From an uncultured Collinsella sp. (GTDB lineage: Bacteria; Actinomycetota; Coriobacteriia; Coriobacteriales; Coriobacteriaceae), in NCBI GenBank assembly GCA_958350755.1, contig CATWID010000047.1:1-14631 (forward strand): a stretch of 14,631 bases of DNA, read 5' to 3'. Position 1 is the first letter of the stretch. The number at the start of each line of letters is the position of its first letter. A model generated the notes under the pieces. That model worked only from the letters and a program-made list of their open reading frames with translations, made no database searches and was not told the origin of the DNA. Of the stretch, positions 5,594 to 14,125 are shown in pieces. Position numbers and translations under genes: made by a program.

Positions 5594-7954
5594 CTAAACG
5601 CGGCGCTTAAGCTGGGCTCCACCCTCACCGGGCATCAGGCGGCGCGCGTCGTAGACCGAGTCAACGCTGCTGATGGAGGCCAGCAGCGGATCCAGACCAC
5701 TCGCGTCCGAGATCTCGACCATAAAGCGCAGGGTTGCAATACCCTCGCGGTTGGTCGACGTGGCGGCAGAAAGGATATTGCCGCCCGCATCGCCAATGGC
5801 AATGGTGACATCCTTGAGCAGGCCCATGCGGTCCAGGCACTCGACCACGATCTCGACCTGGAAGAGGGTGTCGGCAGCGCCGTCCCACTCCACTTCGATC
5901 ATGCGCTCGGGATGCTCCATAAGACCCTTGACGTTGGGACAGTTGGCGCGATGCACCGAAACGCCACGACCGCGCGTGATGAAGCCGACGATGTCGTCGC
6001 CCGTCACGGGGTTGCAGCAATGAGCCAGACGGACCAGTAGGCCGCTGTTGCTCTCGCCCTTGACGATAATGCCGTTACTGGCGCTCTTGCCGCGCTTTTG
6101 CGGCTTGCGGTTGGAGCCGCGAGCAGGCTGCTTCACGACCTCGGCGATAGCCTCGGCCTTGGTGAGCTGTTCCTCGGGCTTGGGGTCCAAGATTTGCTCG
6201 ACCTTATTGCCCACAGCGCGCGGGGCAACCTTGCCGGCGCCGACGGCGGCAAACAGGTCCTCGAGCTGCTTGAAGTTAAACTGCTCCGCCACGGCGTTGA
6301 GCGCACGCGTCGAACGCGGCGTAGAAATGCCATAGCCACGCTTACGCAGGTCCTTAGCCAGCATATCGCGACCAGCAGCAGCGTCGTCGTCCTTGGTCGC
6401 AGCGGCAAAATAGCGGCGGATCTTTGACTTGGCGGAAGGTGTCTTAACGATCTTGAGCCAATCACGCGACGGCTTGGAACTCTTGTTAGTCAGAATCTCG
6501 ACACGGTCACCCGTCTTAATCTCGTGCGTGAGCGGAGCCACCGCACCGTTGATTTTGGCGCCGACGCAATGGTTTCCCACCTCGGTGTGAACGGCGTAGG
6601 CAAAGTCGAGCGGCGTGGAGCCGGCACGAAGCGCCATGACCTCGCCCTTGGGCGTAAAGACAAAGATCTCCTGATCGAAGAGGTCGACCTTCAGCGAATG
6701 CAGGTATTCCTTGGCATCGGTGATCTCGTCGGAAGCCGCCCAATCGAGCGAATGCTTGAGCCAGTTGATCTGGTCGTCCAAACGTTGAGCGTCATTGGTC
6801 TTGGAAGCAGACGATCCGCCCGACTTCTTATATAGCCAGTGGGCGGCAATGCCGTACTCGGCCTGCTCATGCATCTCATAGGTTCGAATCTGAATCTCGA
6901 GCGGGCGGGCCGTGGGGCCGATAACCGTCGTATGGAGCGACTGGTAGTTATTGACCTTGGGCATGGCGATATAGTCTTTAAAGCGGCCGGGCATGGGGTG
7001 CCACAGCGTGTGCACCGCGCCGAGCGTGGAGTAGCAATCGCGCACCGAATGTGTGATGACGCGCAGTGCCACCAGGTCGTAGATCTCGGAGAATTCCTTG
7101 CCCTTGCGCTTCATCTTTTGGTAGATGGACCAATAGTGCTTGGAACGGCCGTTGATCTGGAAGTCTTCCAGGCCAATGCGGTTGAGCTCGTCGGTGAGCG
7201 TCTTGATGGTCTCGGCCAGATAGCGCTCACGGACCTCGCGCGACTCCGCCACCATGCGTGCGATGCGCTGGTAGGCATCGGGCTCCAGGTAGAAGAAGGA
7301 CAGGTCCTCGAGCTCCCATTTAATGGAGCTCATGCCCAGACGGTCGGCCAGGGGCGCATACACGTCCATGGTCTCGCGAGCCTTAAACAGGCGACGGTCC
7401 TCACGCAGGGCTGCAAGGGTGCGCATGTTGTGCAGACGGTCGGCAAGCTTAACGATGATGACGCGGATGTCCTTGGACATGGCGAGGAACATCTTTCGCA
7501 GCGTGAGCGCCTGTTTCTCGTCCATACTGTCGACTTCGATGTTGGTGAGCTTGGTCACGCCATCGACGAGCTCGGCCACCGTATCGCCAAACAGGCCGGA
7601 AACATCGGCAAGCGAGGTCTCGGTATCCTCGACGGTATCGTGCAGCAGCGCGGCGCACACTACATCGCAGTCCATCTTGAGATCGGCCAAAATGATGGCC
7701 ACCTCGACGGGATGGTTGATGTACATCTCACCCGAGCGGCGCTTTTGGTTGCAGTGCTTCTCGGCAGCAAAGCAATAGGCCTGCTCCACCTTAGAAAAGT
7801 CGTCCTCATTCATATATTTGAGGCACAGGCGCTCCAGTTTGTCGTAGCTGTCCGCCATAATCTCGGGCGGCAGCTCATCGGCATGCTTATAGTGCTCCAT
7901 CTCCGAAAACGGCTGGAGGGTGGAATCATGGGCGGTACGGGCTGCGGCATCCAT
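5594..7954 (-). CDS. rel: Bifunctional (p)ppGpp synthetase/hydrolase Rel
   Basis: A 786-residue long-form RSH enzyme that makes (p)ppGpp from ATP and GTP/GDP on stalled ribosomes and also hydrolyses it, controlling the stringent response. Order of domains: HD hydrolase (~55-205) with His81, LLHDTVEDT (His105-Asp106) and KLADRLHNMRTL; synthetase (~255-375) with RSKHYWSIYQKM, RFKD at 324-327, NNYQSLHT and EIQIRT; TGS (~430-495); helical domain; zinc-finger/RIS region with AHCCNP (645-650) and Cys672; ACT (~698-775). The intact HD motif and RFKD, rather than EFDD, mark a bifunctional Rel and not a synthetase-only RelA. The ATG at 7954 has a purine-rich AAGGGGA before it. It begins 15 bases after the recJ-helicase stop, so the two are very likely co-transcribed. 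Firmicutes often place apt between recJ and rel; it is absent here. Confidence 0.96.
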   Translation of the reverse strand: MDAAARTAHDSTLQPFSEMEHYKHADELPPEIMADSYDKLERLCLKYMNEDDFSKVEQAYCFAAEKHCNQKRRSGEMYINHPVEVAIILADLKMDCDVVCAALLHDTVEDTETSLADVSGLFGDTVAELVDGVTKLTNIEVDSMDEKQALTLRKMFLAMSKDIRVIIVKLADRLHNMRTLAALREDRRLFKARETMDVYAPLADRLGMSSIKWELEDLSFFYLEPDAYQRIARMVAESREVRERYLAETIKTLTDELNRIGLEDFQINGRSKHYWSIYQKMKRKGKEFSEIYDLVALRVITHSVRDCYSTLGAVHTLWHPMPGRFKDYIAMPKVNNYQSLHTTVIGPTARPLEIQIRTYEMHEQAEYGIAAHWLYKKSGGSSASKTNDAQRLDDQINWLKHSLDWAASDEITDAKEYLHSLKVDLFDQEIFVFTPKGEVMALRAGSTPLDFAYAVHTEVGNHCVGAKINGAVAPLTHEIKTGDRVEILTNKSSKPSRDWLKIVKTPSAKSKIRRYFAAATKDDDAAAGRDMLAKDLRKRGYGISTPRSTRALNAVAEQFNFKQLEDLFAAVGAGKVAPRAVGNKVEQILDPKPEEQLTKAEAIAEVVKQPARGSNRKPQKRGKSASNGIIVKGESNSGLLVRLAHCCNPVTGDDIVGFITRGRGVSVHRANCPNVKGLMEHPERMIEVEWDGAADTLFQVEIVVECLDRMGLLKDVTIAIGDAGGNILSAATSTNREGIATLRFMVEISDASGLDPLLASISSVDSVYDARRLMPGEGGAQLKRRV

Positions 7955-7969
7955 CGAGGTCCCCTTCCC

Positions 7970-10900
7970 CTAGGCCCGCGGTACGATCGGGCGGTTAACT
8001 TTGGCTAGCATATCAGAAGCGCACGAATCGAGCGCCCAGCTCCGGAAAGCCGAGAACTCCATGCGCGAGCGCAAGCCCTCCAAATAGCGAATTGACCTGC
8101 TCAATTGCACACGGCCGGGGTTTTCGGCCATCGCGATGCGACGGGTGTCGTCAAACCCCGAAACGCGACAGAAACCAAGCTCTTCGAAGATTCCCAGGCC
8201 ACTTTCCACCGAGCGCTCGTCGACCGGCGTGCGAGCATCGATGGCAAGGCACATCTGCGCGATGTCGATATCGCTTGCGCAGAATGAATCATCCCCGGTC
8301 TTACCGCGGTTGGAGCGCCACATGGTCTGCAACGCACGATAGAGTGTGACGAGTTCGTCGCGCTCGGGTGCATAGCAGTCGAGCAGGCGCTCGTTGATGC
8401 GGGCGTCGCGCGACGAATAGAGCAGGTGGATCACGGCGGGCTGTCCGTCACGACCGGCACGCCCGCTCATCTGGTTGAACTCAATGGCGCCAAACGGCAT
8501 GTGGTACAGCACGACATGGCGGATATCGGGCAGATTGACACCCTCGCCAAAGGCAGAGGTCGAGACGATGCAGCTGAGGCTTCCGTCTCGGAATGCTTCC
8601 TCCACGCGGCGGCGATCGGAGCGCGCAAGCCCCGCGTTATAGAACGCGATATGGGTTGCGCAATCGGGCACACGCTTGCGCAACGTCTTGGCGAGCGCCA
8701 CGGACTGGTCGCGCGAATTGACGTAAATGACGGTCTTCTCCCCCGTCGCCACGATCGACACCAAACGGTTCTCGCGGCTCGCAAGGTCGCGGTCGTCCTC
8801 GAGCTGCAGGTTCTCGCGCACCGTCTCGTCGACCACCGTGCGAGTAATCGGCAGCATGCGGGCAAGCTCGGCCACGACCGGAGCCGTCGCGGTGGCCGTC
8901 GCAGCCATAACAACCGGGTCGCCCAGGGCTTTGAGGATATCGGGCATGTCGAGATAGGCACTGCGGTCGCCGCCCTTGGCAAGGCCGGCGTGGTGCGCCT
9001 CATCGATAACGACAAAGCCGATGCGGCCCGAACGCGCGAAGCGGTCACGGTGGATAGATAGGAACTCGGGCGTCGTGAGCACGATACCGGTGCGGCCCGA
9101 AGCTAGGCCGGCGAACACATCATCGCGTGCGGCCTCCACGGTCTCGCCGGTCAGCACGCCAACGCCAATGCCAAGCGCTGCCATCGTCGACGAGAGGTGA
9201 TAGGCCTGGTCGGCAACGAGCGCGCGCAGCGGATAGACAAAGATGCTCGCACGTCCGCGAAGGACAGCCTCACGCGCAGCATGTACATGGAAGATGAGAG
9301 ACTTGCCGCGGCCCGTTCCCATAACGGCCAAGACGCTCTGGTGGTCGGCCAAGGCATCGAGCGCCTCAACCTGCGCGCGGTGCGGCTGGTTCGATCCGAT
9401 AAAGCTATGGATAAGCGAGCGCGTGAGCTCGGTATAGGAAAGCTGGGCGAGCGTCTCGCGCTTACGCGACTCCAGGCGCAGGCCGGAATCCGCCGGCTGC
9501 ACGCCACGACGAAGCTCGCATGCCGGATCATCGACGCTGGGCAGCGTGGTATCGCGAACCAGAACATCCTTGATCATGAGCTTGGGCTTCACACGCCCCT
9601 GCCAATGCTCGGCAACGGCCTCGAACACCAAGTCGACAGCGCTATCGCAGTTGATGAGCTTATCGATTTGCGGCACGCGGAACATAATGGCCGGCACACT
9701 CGCGGCGCCATCGGTCGCCACAAAGCGCATGTGCTCGCCGGTTTTGCCCACCACGGCGCGGTCGCACATCGTCACGCCCTCGGCAGCCAGCAGCGGCACC
9801 TTGTTGCCCTGGCCAAACGGCTCAAGACGGGAGATCTGCTCGATGGTCTCGATATTCAGCTCGGAAAGGTCGACGGTGGCGGCGACCTCGTCGGTGTCTT
9901 CAAAGTCCTCGGCGGGAAGCTCCGATAGCACGGCGGAAAGGCGGCGGCGGAACTCATCGAGCTTGGATGCCTCGATGGTCACACCCACCGCACCGGCATG
10001 TCCGCCGCGACGAATCAGCAGGTCGGAACAACGCTCGACGGCGTCGAACAGGTTGACCTTGCCCACCGAGCGACCCGATCCGCGCGCAACGCCGTCCTCA
10101 ATCGAGAAGAGCAGCGCCGGCACGTGATAACGGTTGGTCAGGCGGCTCGCTACGATACCCTTGACGCCCTCGTGCCAGCCCTCGCCACCCACGACGATTG
10201 CGCGACCGCCGTCATAGGTCTCCTCGACCTTTGCCATGGCGTCGCGTGTGAGCTCCGCCTCGATCTCGCGGCGCTGACGGTTGATTTCCTCGAGCTCGGC
10301 TGCCAGTGCACTTGCCTCGATAGGATCGCGGGCAAGCAGCAGGTCGAGCGCCAGCTTGGGATCAGCCATGCGGCCGGCAGCATTCAGACGAGGGATGAGC
10401 GAAAACGACAGGCCGTCGGCCGTAATGGTAGAAAGGTCGGCCTTGGCAAGTGCGGCAAGCGCGATATAGCCGGGACGGGCCGTCACGCGCATCTGTTGGA
10501 TGCCCTCGGCGACCAGTGCGCGATTCTCGGGCGTGAGCGGCATCATGTCGGACACGGTGCCCAGCGCCGCGACCTCGATCAGCGAACGCCAATACGACGG
10601 CTTGCCCAAACGCTCGCCCAGGACCTGCACCAGCTTGAGCGCCACGCCGGCACCGGCAAGCTCGCGCGAGGGACCCTCGTCCTCGAGCTTGGGGTCGGTC
10701 AGGGGCACGCCCTGCGGCACCTGGTCGGAGGGCTCGTGATGGTCCGTGACCACCAAATCGATCCCCAGGCTCTCCAGATAGGAAACCTCTTCCTTGGCGG
10801 CAATACCGTTATCGACGGTCACAATCAGGTTGGGTTGGGCGAGCTCGTTGACGCGGTCGAGCGCCGCACGCGACAGGCCGTAGCCCTCGTCAAAGCGATG

Positions 10901-11257
10901 CGGAATAAACGGCGTGACATCGGCGCCAAACGTGCGCAATGCCTCGGTCAACAGGCAGGTCGACGTAATACCGTCAACATCAAAATCGCCAAAGACCGCA
11001 ATGTGCTCGTGGCTGCGAATAGCGCGCTCAACGCGGTCGGCGACGACCGCCATGCCCGGAATAACGAGCGGGTCGGCCCAGTCGCGATCGAGCGAAGGCG
11101 TCAAAAACAGCTGGCCTTCTTCGATGGATGTAATGCCGTGCGCAACCATAATGCGCGCCACCAGCCCGGATATGCCCAGGCCAGCCGAAAACTCCTTTTC
11201 GAGCTCGGGGTTTTGCCGAGCGACTGCCCAGCGATGCGTCGTCTTAAGCGATGACAT
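7970..11257 (-). CDS. recJ: RecJ exonuclease fused to a RecQ-like SF2 helicase
   Basis: A 1095-residue fusion. Residues ~1-565 are a full RecJ, the 5'-3' single-strand DNA exonuclease of recombination repair and mismatch repair. DHH motifs are FGDFDVDG (Asp91, Asp93, Asp95), VTDHH (172-174) and LNAAGRM. The DHHA1 part has GGEGWHEGVKGIVASR, GSGRS and RGGHAGAVG (~417-424), followed by an OB-like part. Residues ~610-955 form a DEAH helicase: Walker A MGTGRGKS (646-653), YPLRALVADQ, DEAHH (752-756), ATATATA, STSAFGEGVN and QMSGRAGRDG (929-938). The C-terminal ~140 residues lack the four-cysteine RQC zinc site and a recognisable HRDC, so the helicase is RecQ-like only in its core. Start: ATG 11257, preceded by GGGGG at 9 bases. 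An in-frame GTG at 11302 has no site at useful distance. The rel gene follows after 15 bases. Confidence 0.93.
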   Translation of the reverse strand: MSSLKTTHRWAVARQNPELEKEFSAGLGISGLVARIMVAHGITSIEEGQLFLTPSLDRDWADPLVIPGMAVVADRVERAIRSHEHIAVFGDFDVDGITSTCLLTEALRTFGADVTPFIPHRFDEGYGLSRAALDRVNELAQPNLIVTVDNGIAAKEEVSYLESLGIDLVVTDHHEPSDQVPQGVPLTDPKLEDEGPSRELAGAGVALKLVQVLGERLGKPSYWRSLIEVAALGTVSDMMPLTPENRALVAEGIQQMRVTARPGYIALAALAKADLSTITADGLSFSLIPRLNAAGRMADPKLALDLLLARDPIEASALAAELEEINRQRREIEAELTRDAMAKVEETYDGGRAIVVGGEGWHEGVKGIVASRLTNRYHVPALLFSIEDGVARGSGRSVGKVNLFDAVERCSDLLIRRGGHAGAVGVTIEASKLDEFRRRLSAVLSELPAEDFEDTDEVAATVDLSELNIETIEQISRLEPFGQGNKVPLLAAEGVTMCDRAVVGKTGEHMRFVATDGAASVPAIMFRVPQIDKLINCDSAVDLVFEAVAEHWQGRVKPKLMIKDVLVRDTTLPSVDDPACELRRGVQPADSGLRLESRKRETLAQLSYTELTRSLIHSFIGSNQPHRAQVEALDALADHQSVLAVMGTGRGKSLIFHVHAAREAVLRGRASIFVYPLRALVADQAYHLSSTMAALGIGVGVLTGETVEAARDDVFAGLASGRTGIVLTTPEFLSIHRDRFARSGRIGFVVIDEAHHAGLAKGGDRSAYLDMPDILKALGDPVVMAATATATAPVVAELARMLPITRTVVDETVRENLQLEDDRDLASRENRLVSIVATGEKTVIYVNSRDQSVALAKTLRKRVPDCATHIAFYNAGLARSDRRRVEEAFRDGSLSCIVSTSAFGEGVNLPDIRHVVLYHMPFGAIEFNQMSGRAGRDGQPAVIHLLYSSRDARINERLLDCYAPERDELVTLYRALQTMWRSNRGKTGDDSFCASDIDIAQMCLAIDARTPVDERSVESGLGIFEELGFCRVSGFDDTRRIAMAENPGRVQLSRSIRYLEGLRSRMEFSAFRSWALDSCASDMLAKVNRPIVPRA

Positions 11258-11309
11258 AGGCGCCCACCCCCGATAGGGGCAGGTCGCCGCGATACCTCTC
11301 ACGGTTCAT
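11244..11309 (-). CDS. Possible 21-codon leader ORF overlapping the recJ start
   Basis: An ATG at 11307-11309, preceded by GAGGA at 9 bases, opens a 21-residue frame (MNRERYRGDL then PLSGVGAYVIA) that stops at 11244-11246. It therefore overlaps the first 14 bases of the recJ-helicase gene in another frame. Translation of it could couple ribosomes to the recJ start. No family match is expected at this length and expression is unproven. Confidence 0.3.
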   Translation of the reverse strand: MNRERYRGDLPLSGVGAYVIA

Positions 11310-11365
11310 AGCGATGAGTCCTCTGTGTATGCCCGCTTCGGCAGGCAGATCTGTTGAACGGATTT

Positions 11366-11371
11366 ATTATA
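11366..11371 (-). promoter_or_regulatory. -10 box of the recJ-helicase/rel transcript
   Basis: A perfect TATAAT on the minus strand, 109 bases upstream of the chosen start. The -35 position (CGTTGT at 17-base spacing) is weak. The spacer contains one copy of an 11-bp direct repeat also found nearer the transporter gene. Confidence 0.6.
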
Positions 11372-11378
11372 CCGTGCG

Positions 11379-11471
11379 GCACGGACGCACAACGTCCAGC
11401 ACGCCGCGGTTTCGATAAACGAGGGCGGTAATAGCCTCGAAATATTCGAGCGTTTCTGACGCACGGACGCA
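11379..11471. promoter_or_regulatory. Repeated and palindromic motifs in the divergent promoter region
   Basis: GCACGGACGCA occurs twice, at 11379-11389 and 11461-11471. In each copy its GGACG or GACGC is followed a few bases later by the complementary CGTCC or GCGTC, giving a small inverted repeat. Between the copies lies the perfect palindrome CTCGAA-ATA-TTCGAG (11436-11450). This is the only spacer between recJ (minus) and the transporter (plus). The motifs look like operator sites; the regulator is unknown. The palindrome does not match the standard GAAC-N4-GTTC LexA box. Confidence 0.4.
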
Positions 11472-11532
11472 TGCGAGCGTCTAGCATATCCATTCAAAAC
11501 GGATTCACGAGCAAAGGGAGTCACAAGAGCAT

Positions 11533-12531
11533 ATGAAGCAATGGGTTGGACTGGGCAAGTTTCTCGCGGGGCACATGCAGGTCATCGTTCCGATTTGCGT
11601 GACGCTCGGCGTGCTCTTTCCCCAGCAGATCGGCGTGCTCAAGCCAATCGTTCCCGCCCTGTTTGCCTTTATGACGTTCCAAGGTGCGCTCAGCAACACC
11701 TTTCACCAGGTAGCCGAGGTGTTCCGCCGTCCCCTGCATCTGATTTTGGCGTTATTTGTCTCGGCCGTGCTCATCCCCATCGCGGCGTATGCCATGGGCT
11801 CACTGTTCTTTGGTTCCAACCCAAACCTTGTCTGCGGCATCGTGCTCGAGTACAGCGTACCCGTGGCAGTCACCGCCTTTATGTGGATCAGCATGTTCGG
11901 CGGCAACGGCCCGCTCGCGCTCACCATCATCCTGACGTCCTCGGTCATCTCACCTGTGACGATTCCGCTTACGCTCAAGCTCCTGCTGGGCGCCACCGTC
12001 TCGATCGACGTGCCGAGCATGATGCAGAACATGGCCTTTATGATCGCCATCCCCGCTGTGCTCGGTATTGCCATCAATGAACTCACGCGCGGCTGGGGCC
12101 ACGAGAAACTCTCTCCCGTGCTCTCGCCCGCCTGCAAGTTCATGATGATGGGCGTTATCGCGTCCAACTCCACCGCCATGAGCGAGTACGTGCTACACAT
12201 AAACGCGGTGCGCCTGGAAGTCGCCCTCTTTATTTTGGTCTTCGCCATCAGCGGCTTTGTCGTCGGTTTTCTGGTCGCACGTGCGCTGCATCTGCCATAT
12301 AGCGAGACGACTACCATGTGCTTTACCTGCGGCATGCGCAACATCTCTTCGGGTGCCGTCATCGCCACGCAGTACTTTCCGGGCGAGGTCGTGTTCCCCG
12401 TCATGTGCGGCACGCTGTTTCAGCAGGTGCTGGCCTCGATTATCGGGCATCTCTTTGAGTGCCTAACCTGCGAGGAGCGCACCAAACAGCGCAAGCGGGT
12501 CGAAGCCGGCCGCGACGCCATGGCGCGCTAG
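11533..12531 (+). CDS. BASS-family (bile acid:sodium symporter type) transporter
   Basis: A 332-residue integral membrane protein with about nine to ten hydrophobic segments spread from residue ~12 to ~305 and a short basic C-terminal tail (TKQRKR). The conserved FTCGMRNISSGAVIA at ~264-278 matches the GMxN signature region of the BASS (SBF-like) family. These proteins are secondary transporters, often sodium-coupled, for organic anions including bile acids, pantothenate or keto acids. The substrate here cannot be assigned; a bile-acid role would be tempting for a gut organism but is not shown. A GGGAG site lies 12 bases before the ATG, slightly long. It reads divergently from recJ and converges with the GalT-like gene, with only 30 bases between their stops and no clear terminator there. 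Confidence 0.8.
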   Translation: MKQWVGLGKFLAGHMQVIVPICVTLGVLFPQQIGVLKPIVPALFAFMTFQGALSNTFHQVAEVFRRPLHLILALFVSAVLIPIAAYAMGSLFFGSNPNLVCGIVLEYSVPVAVTAFMWISMFGGNGPLALTIILTSSVISPVTIPLTLKLLLGATVSIDVPSMMQNMAFMIAIPAVLGIAINELTRGWGHEKLSPVLSPACKFMMMGVIASNSTAMSEYVLHINAVRLEVALFILVFAISGFVVGFLVARALHLPYSETTTMCFTCGMRNISSGAVIATQYFPGEVVFPVMCGTLFQQVLASIIGHLFECLTCEERTKQRKRVEAGRDAMAR

Positions 12532-12561
12532 GCTGTGCGCATTACGCGGGTGTTAGTCTTG

Positions 12562-13359
12562 CTATACGAGCGTTTCCAGATGCGCACGCAGACGCTCAGC
12601 ATCGATATCGAGCGTCGTCTCGGCATTGACTTGGGCCAAACGATAGCCGACAAAGTAGGGCGAAACCACCCAACGCGGCAGCGCCTTGGCAATGGTCCGA
12701 CCGCCCAGGTGATAGAAGAACAAGTTGTACGACTCTGCGCGACCACCGTGGTGCTCGTTTAGGATATAGCGCAGAGCTACCTGGATCGCATCGGCAAAGA
12801 GATCCGCCTCGGCTTGGTCTCGTGCGTCATCGCTGGCGGCGATTCCCTGCGGGGCTGAAACGTTGATCTCAAAGAACCCCATGATCGGTTCGGCTGAGAT
12901 ATTGACCGAGATTCTCCCCTGTTGCCAGACATTGATGCCTTCGAAATTGGCGGAAGCCAGCGAAGCATAGCCGTCTTCCTGCTCCAAACCCACAATCTGC
13001 ATGTGCGGATGGACCAGACTGCCGCCCGAAAGTGGGCCCTTGTTCTTGTACATGAGAACGCTGCGATACTGTCGGGAGTCAATCATCCGCTGCCAGCAAT
13101 CCAGGGCAAACCGCATAACATGATGCAGCTCGTCCGGCGCATAGGTCACCAGGTCGGCGTCGTGGTCGGACGACTCAATCAATACGGTCTGGCGAGTGGC
13201 CCGCAAGGTCTTAAACTTATTCTCGAGCCAGATGCAGCCACCGTCGCGCCGGATGATATTGGCGAGTTCCTCGGTATCGCAAAAGGGGCACGCGGTGCCG
13301 GGACGACGGTTGTCGTCGGGCTTACCGTTCGCCTGCTGAACGTCAAATACCAGCGCCAC
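12562..13359 (-). CDS. GalT-like HIT-superfamily protein (DUF4931 type)
   Basis: A 265-residue protein related to galactose-1-phosphate uridylyltransferases. It has CPFC (Cys24, Cys27), the typical N-terminal zinc half-site, and SLVHPHMQ with His117 and His119, the counterpart of the HxHxQ nucleophile motif through which GalT forms a nucleotidyl-histidine. Its size is below that of true GalT (about 330-350 residues), and it fits the DUF4931/ADP-sugar phosphorylase-like relatives. It therefore probably transfers or cleaves nucleoside phosphates, with unknown substrate. Start: GTG at 13359 with GGAGG 8 bases upstream, inside the last codons of cutC. The cutC stop is only 3 bases away, so the pair is translationally coupled. 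It lies in no visible galactose operon. Confidence 0.75.
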   Translation of the reverse strand: MALVFDVQQANGKPDDNRRPGTACPFCDTEELANIIRRDGGCIWLENKFKTLRATRQTVLIESSDHDADLVTYAPDELHHVMRFALDCWQRMIDSRQYRSVLMYKNKGPLSGGSLVHPHMQIVGLEQEDGYASLASANFEGINVWQQGRISVNISAEPIMGFFEINVSAPQGIAASDDARDQAEADLFADAIQVALRYILNEHHGGRAESYNLFFYHLGGRTIAKALPRWVVSPYFVGYRLAQVNAETTLDIDAERLRAHLETLV

Positions 13360-13362
13360 GGG

Positions 13363-14040
13363 TTATACCTCCAGCGGCACGATCTTGGTGCCATGGAGTT
13401 CGGAGACGCCCAGTGCCGCCGCCACGGTATCGCGATTGGCCGTGGAAATGCCGCCACCGGGAAGAATGGTCAGGCGGTCGCCCGCATACTCGACAAGACG
13501 CGACAGGTGCTCCAGGTTGTCCTCGATCGGCGTTCCGGCAGCACCACCATGCGTCAGGATGCGCGTGATGCCGCAGTCGGCGAGTGTGTCAATGGCATCG
13601 AGCTGAGCCTCGAGCGAGAGCTGGTCAAAGGCCATGTGGAAGGTGATATCGATGGCCCCGCGCTTGCACTCCTCGGTCGCGCAGCCCGTAGCCATCACGA
13701 GGGCGCCGAGGGTGAGCTCGTCGAGCGCCCAGCCGCCGGCACAGGGCTTGCAGCAGCCAAAGACCAGGCCGTCAACGCCGGCGCTCACGGCAAGACCCAA
13801 GTCCATCTCCATCATGCGCAGCTCGTCCTGGTTGTAGTGAAAGTCACCGCCACGCGGGCGAATCATGCACATCACTCGCGCGTCATGCTCGTGAGCATAG
13901 CTGACCGTAGTGCTGATAACGCCGGCCGAGGGCGTGGTACCACCGACGGCAAGGTTGTCGCACAACTCGATGCGCTTAGCACCGGCATCGATAGCCGCCG
14001 GCACACGCTCAAAGTTCTCGGCACAAAACTCGTACAGCAT
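13363..14040 (-). CDS. cutC: CutC family protein
   Basis: A 225-residue TIM-barrel protein of the CutC family. Landmarks are an N-terminal YEFCAENFE, AKRIELCDNLAVGGTTPS (~26-43), IRPRGGDFHYN (~61-71), VFGCC, ITFHMAFD, RILTHGGA and ILPGGGI. CutC was named from E. coli copper tolerance, but its direct role is disputed and no enzyme activity is settled, so the copper label should be read cautiously. I chose the ATG at 14040 because GGGGG lies 6 bases upstream and MLYEFCAEN matches the usual N-terminus; a longer start 13 codons upstream lacks support. It is first in a two-gene operon with the GalT-like protein. A possible extended -10 (TG-C-TATTTA, box at 14090-14095) lies about 50 bases upstream. 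Confidence 0.88.
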   Translation of the reverse strand: MLYEFCAENFERVPAAIDAGAKRIELCDNLAVGGTTPSAGVISTTVSYAHEHDARVMCMIRPRGGDFHYNQDELRMMEMDLGLAVSAGVDGLVFGCCKPCAGGWALDELTLGALVMATGCATEECKRGAIDITFHMAFDQLSLEAQLDAIDTLADCGITRILTHGGAAGTPIEDNLEHLSRLVEYAGDRLTILPGGGISTANRDTVAAALGVSELHGTKIVPLEV

Positions 14041-14125
14041 AGATAGCCCCCAGGAGACATTTCGATTTCCACACGGCATTGTCGCACGTTAAATAGCAAC
14101 CCGCACGATGGAACAAAACCTTGAC

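Noticed and set aside
6839..8008. Long plus-strand open frame of 389 codons opposite rel
   Set aside because: It lies almost wholly antisense to the clearly conserved rel gene, has no recognisable domain, and is the kind of shadow frame expected in high-GC sequence.
9998..11254. Long plus-strand open frame of 418 codons opposite the recJ-helicase gene
   Set aside because: Antisense to conserved RecJ motifs and without protein-family features; a codon-bias shadow.
11436..11450. LexA (SOS) box upstream of recJ
   Set aside because: The palindrome TCGAA-ATA-TTCGA has the wrong half-sites and spacing for GAAC-N4-GTTC.
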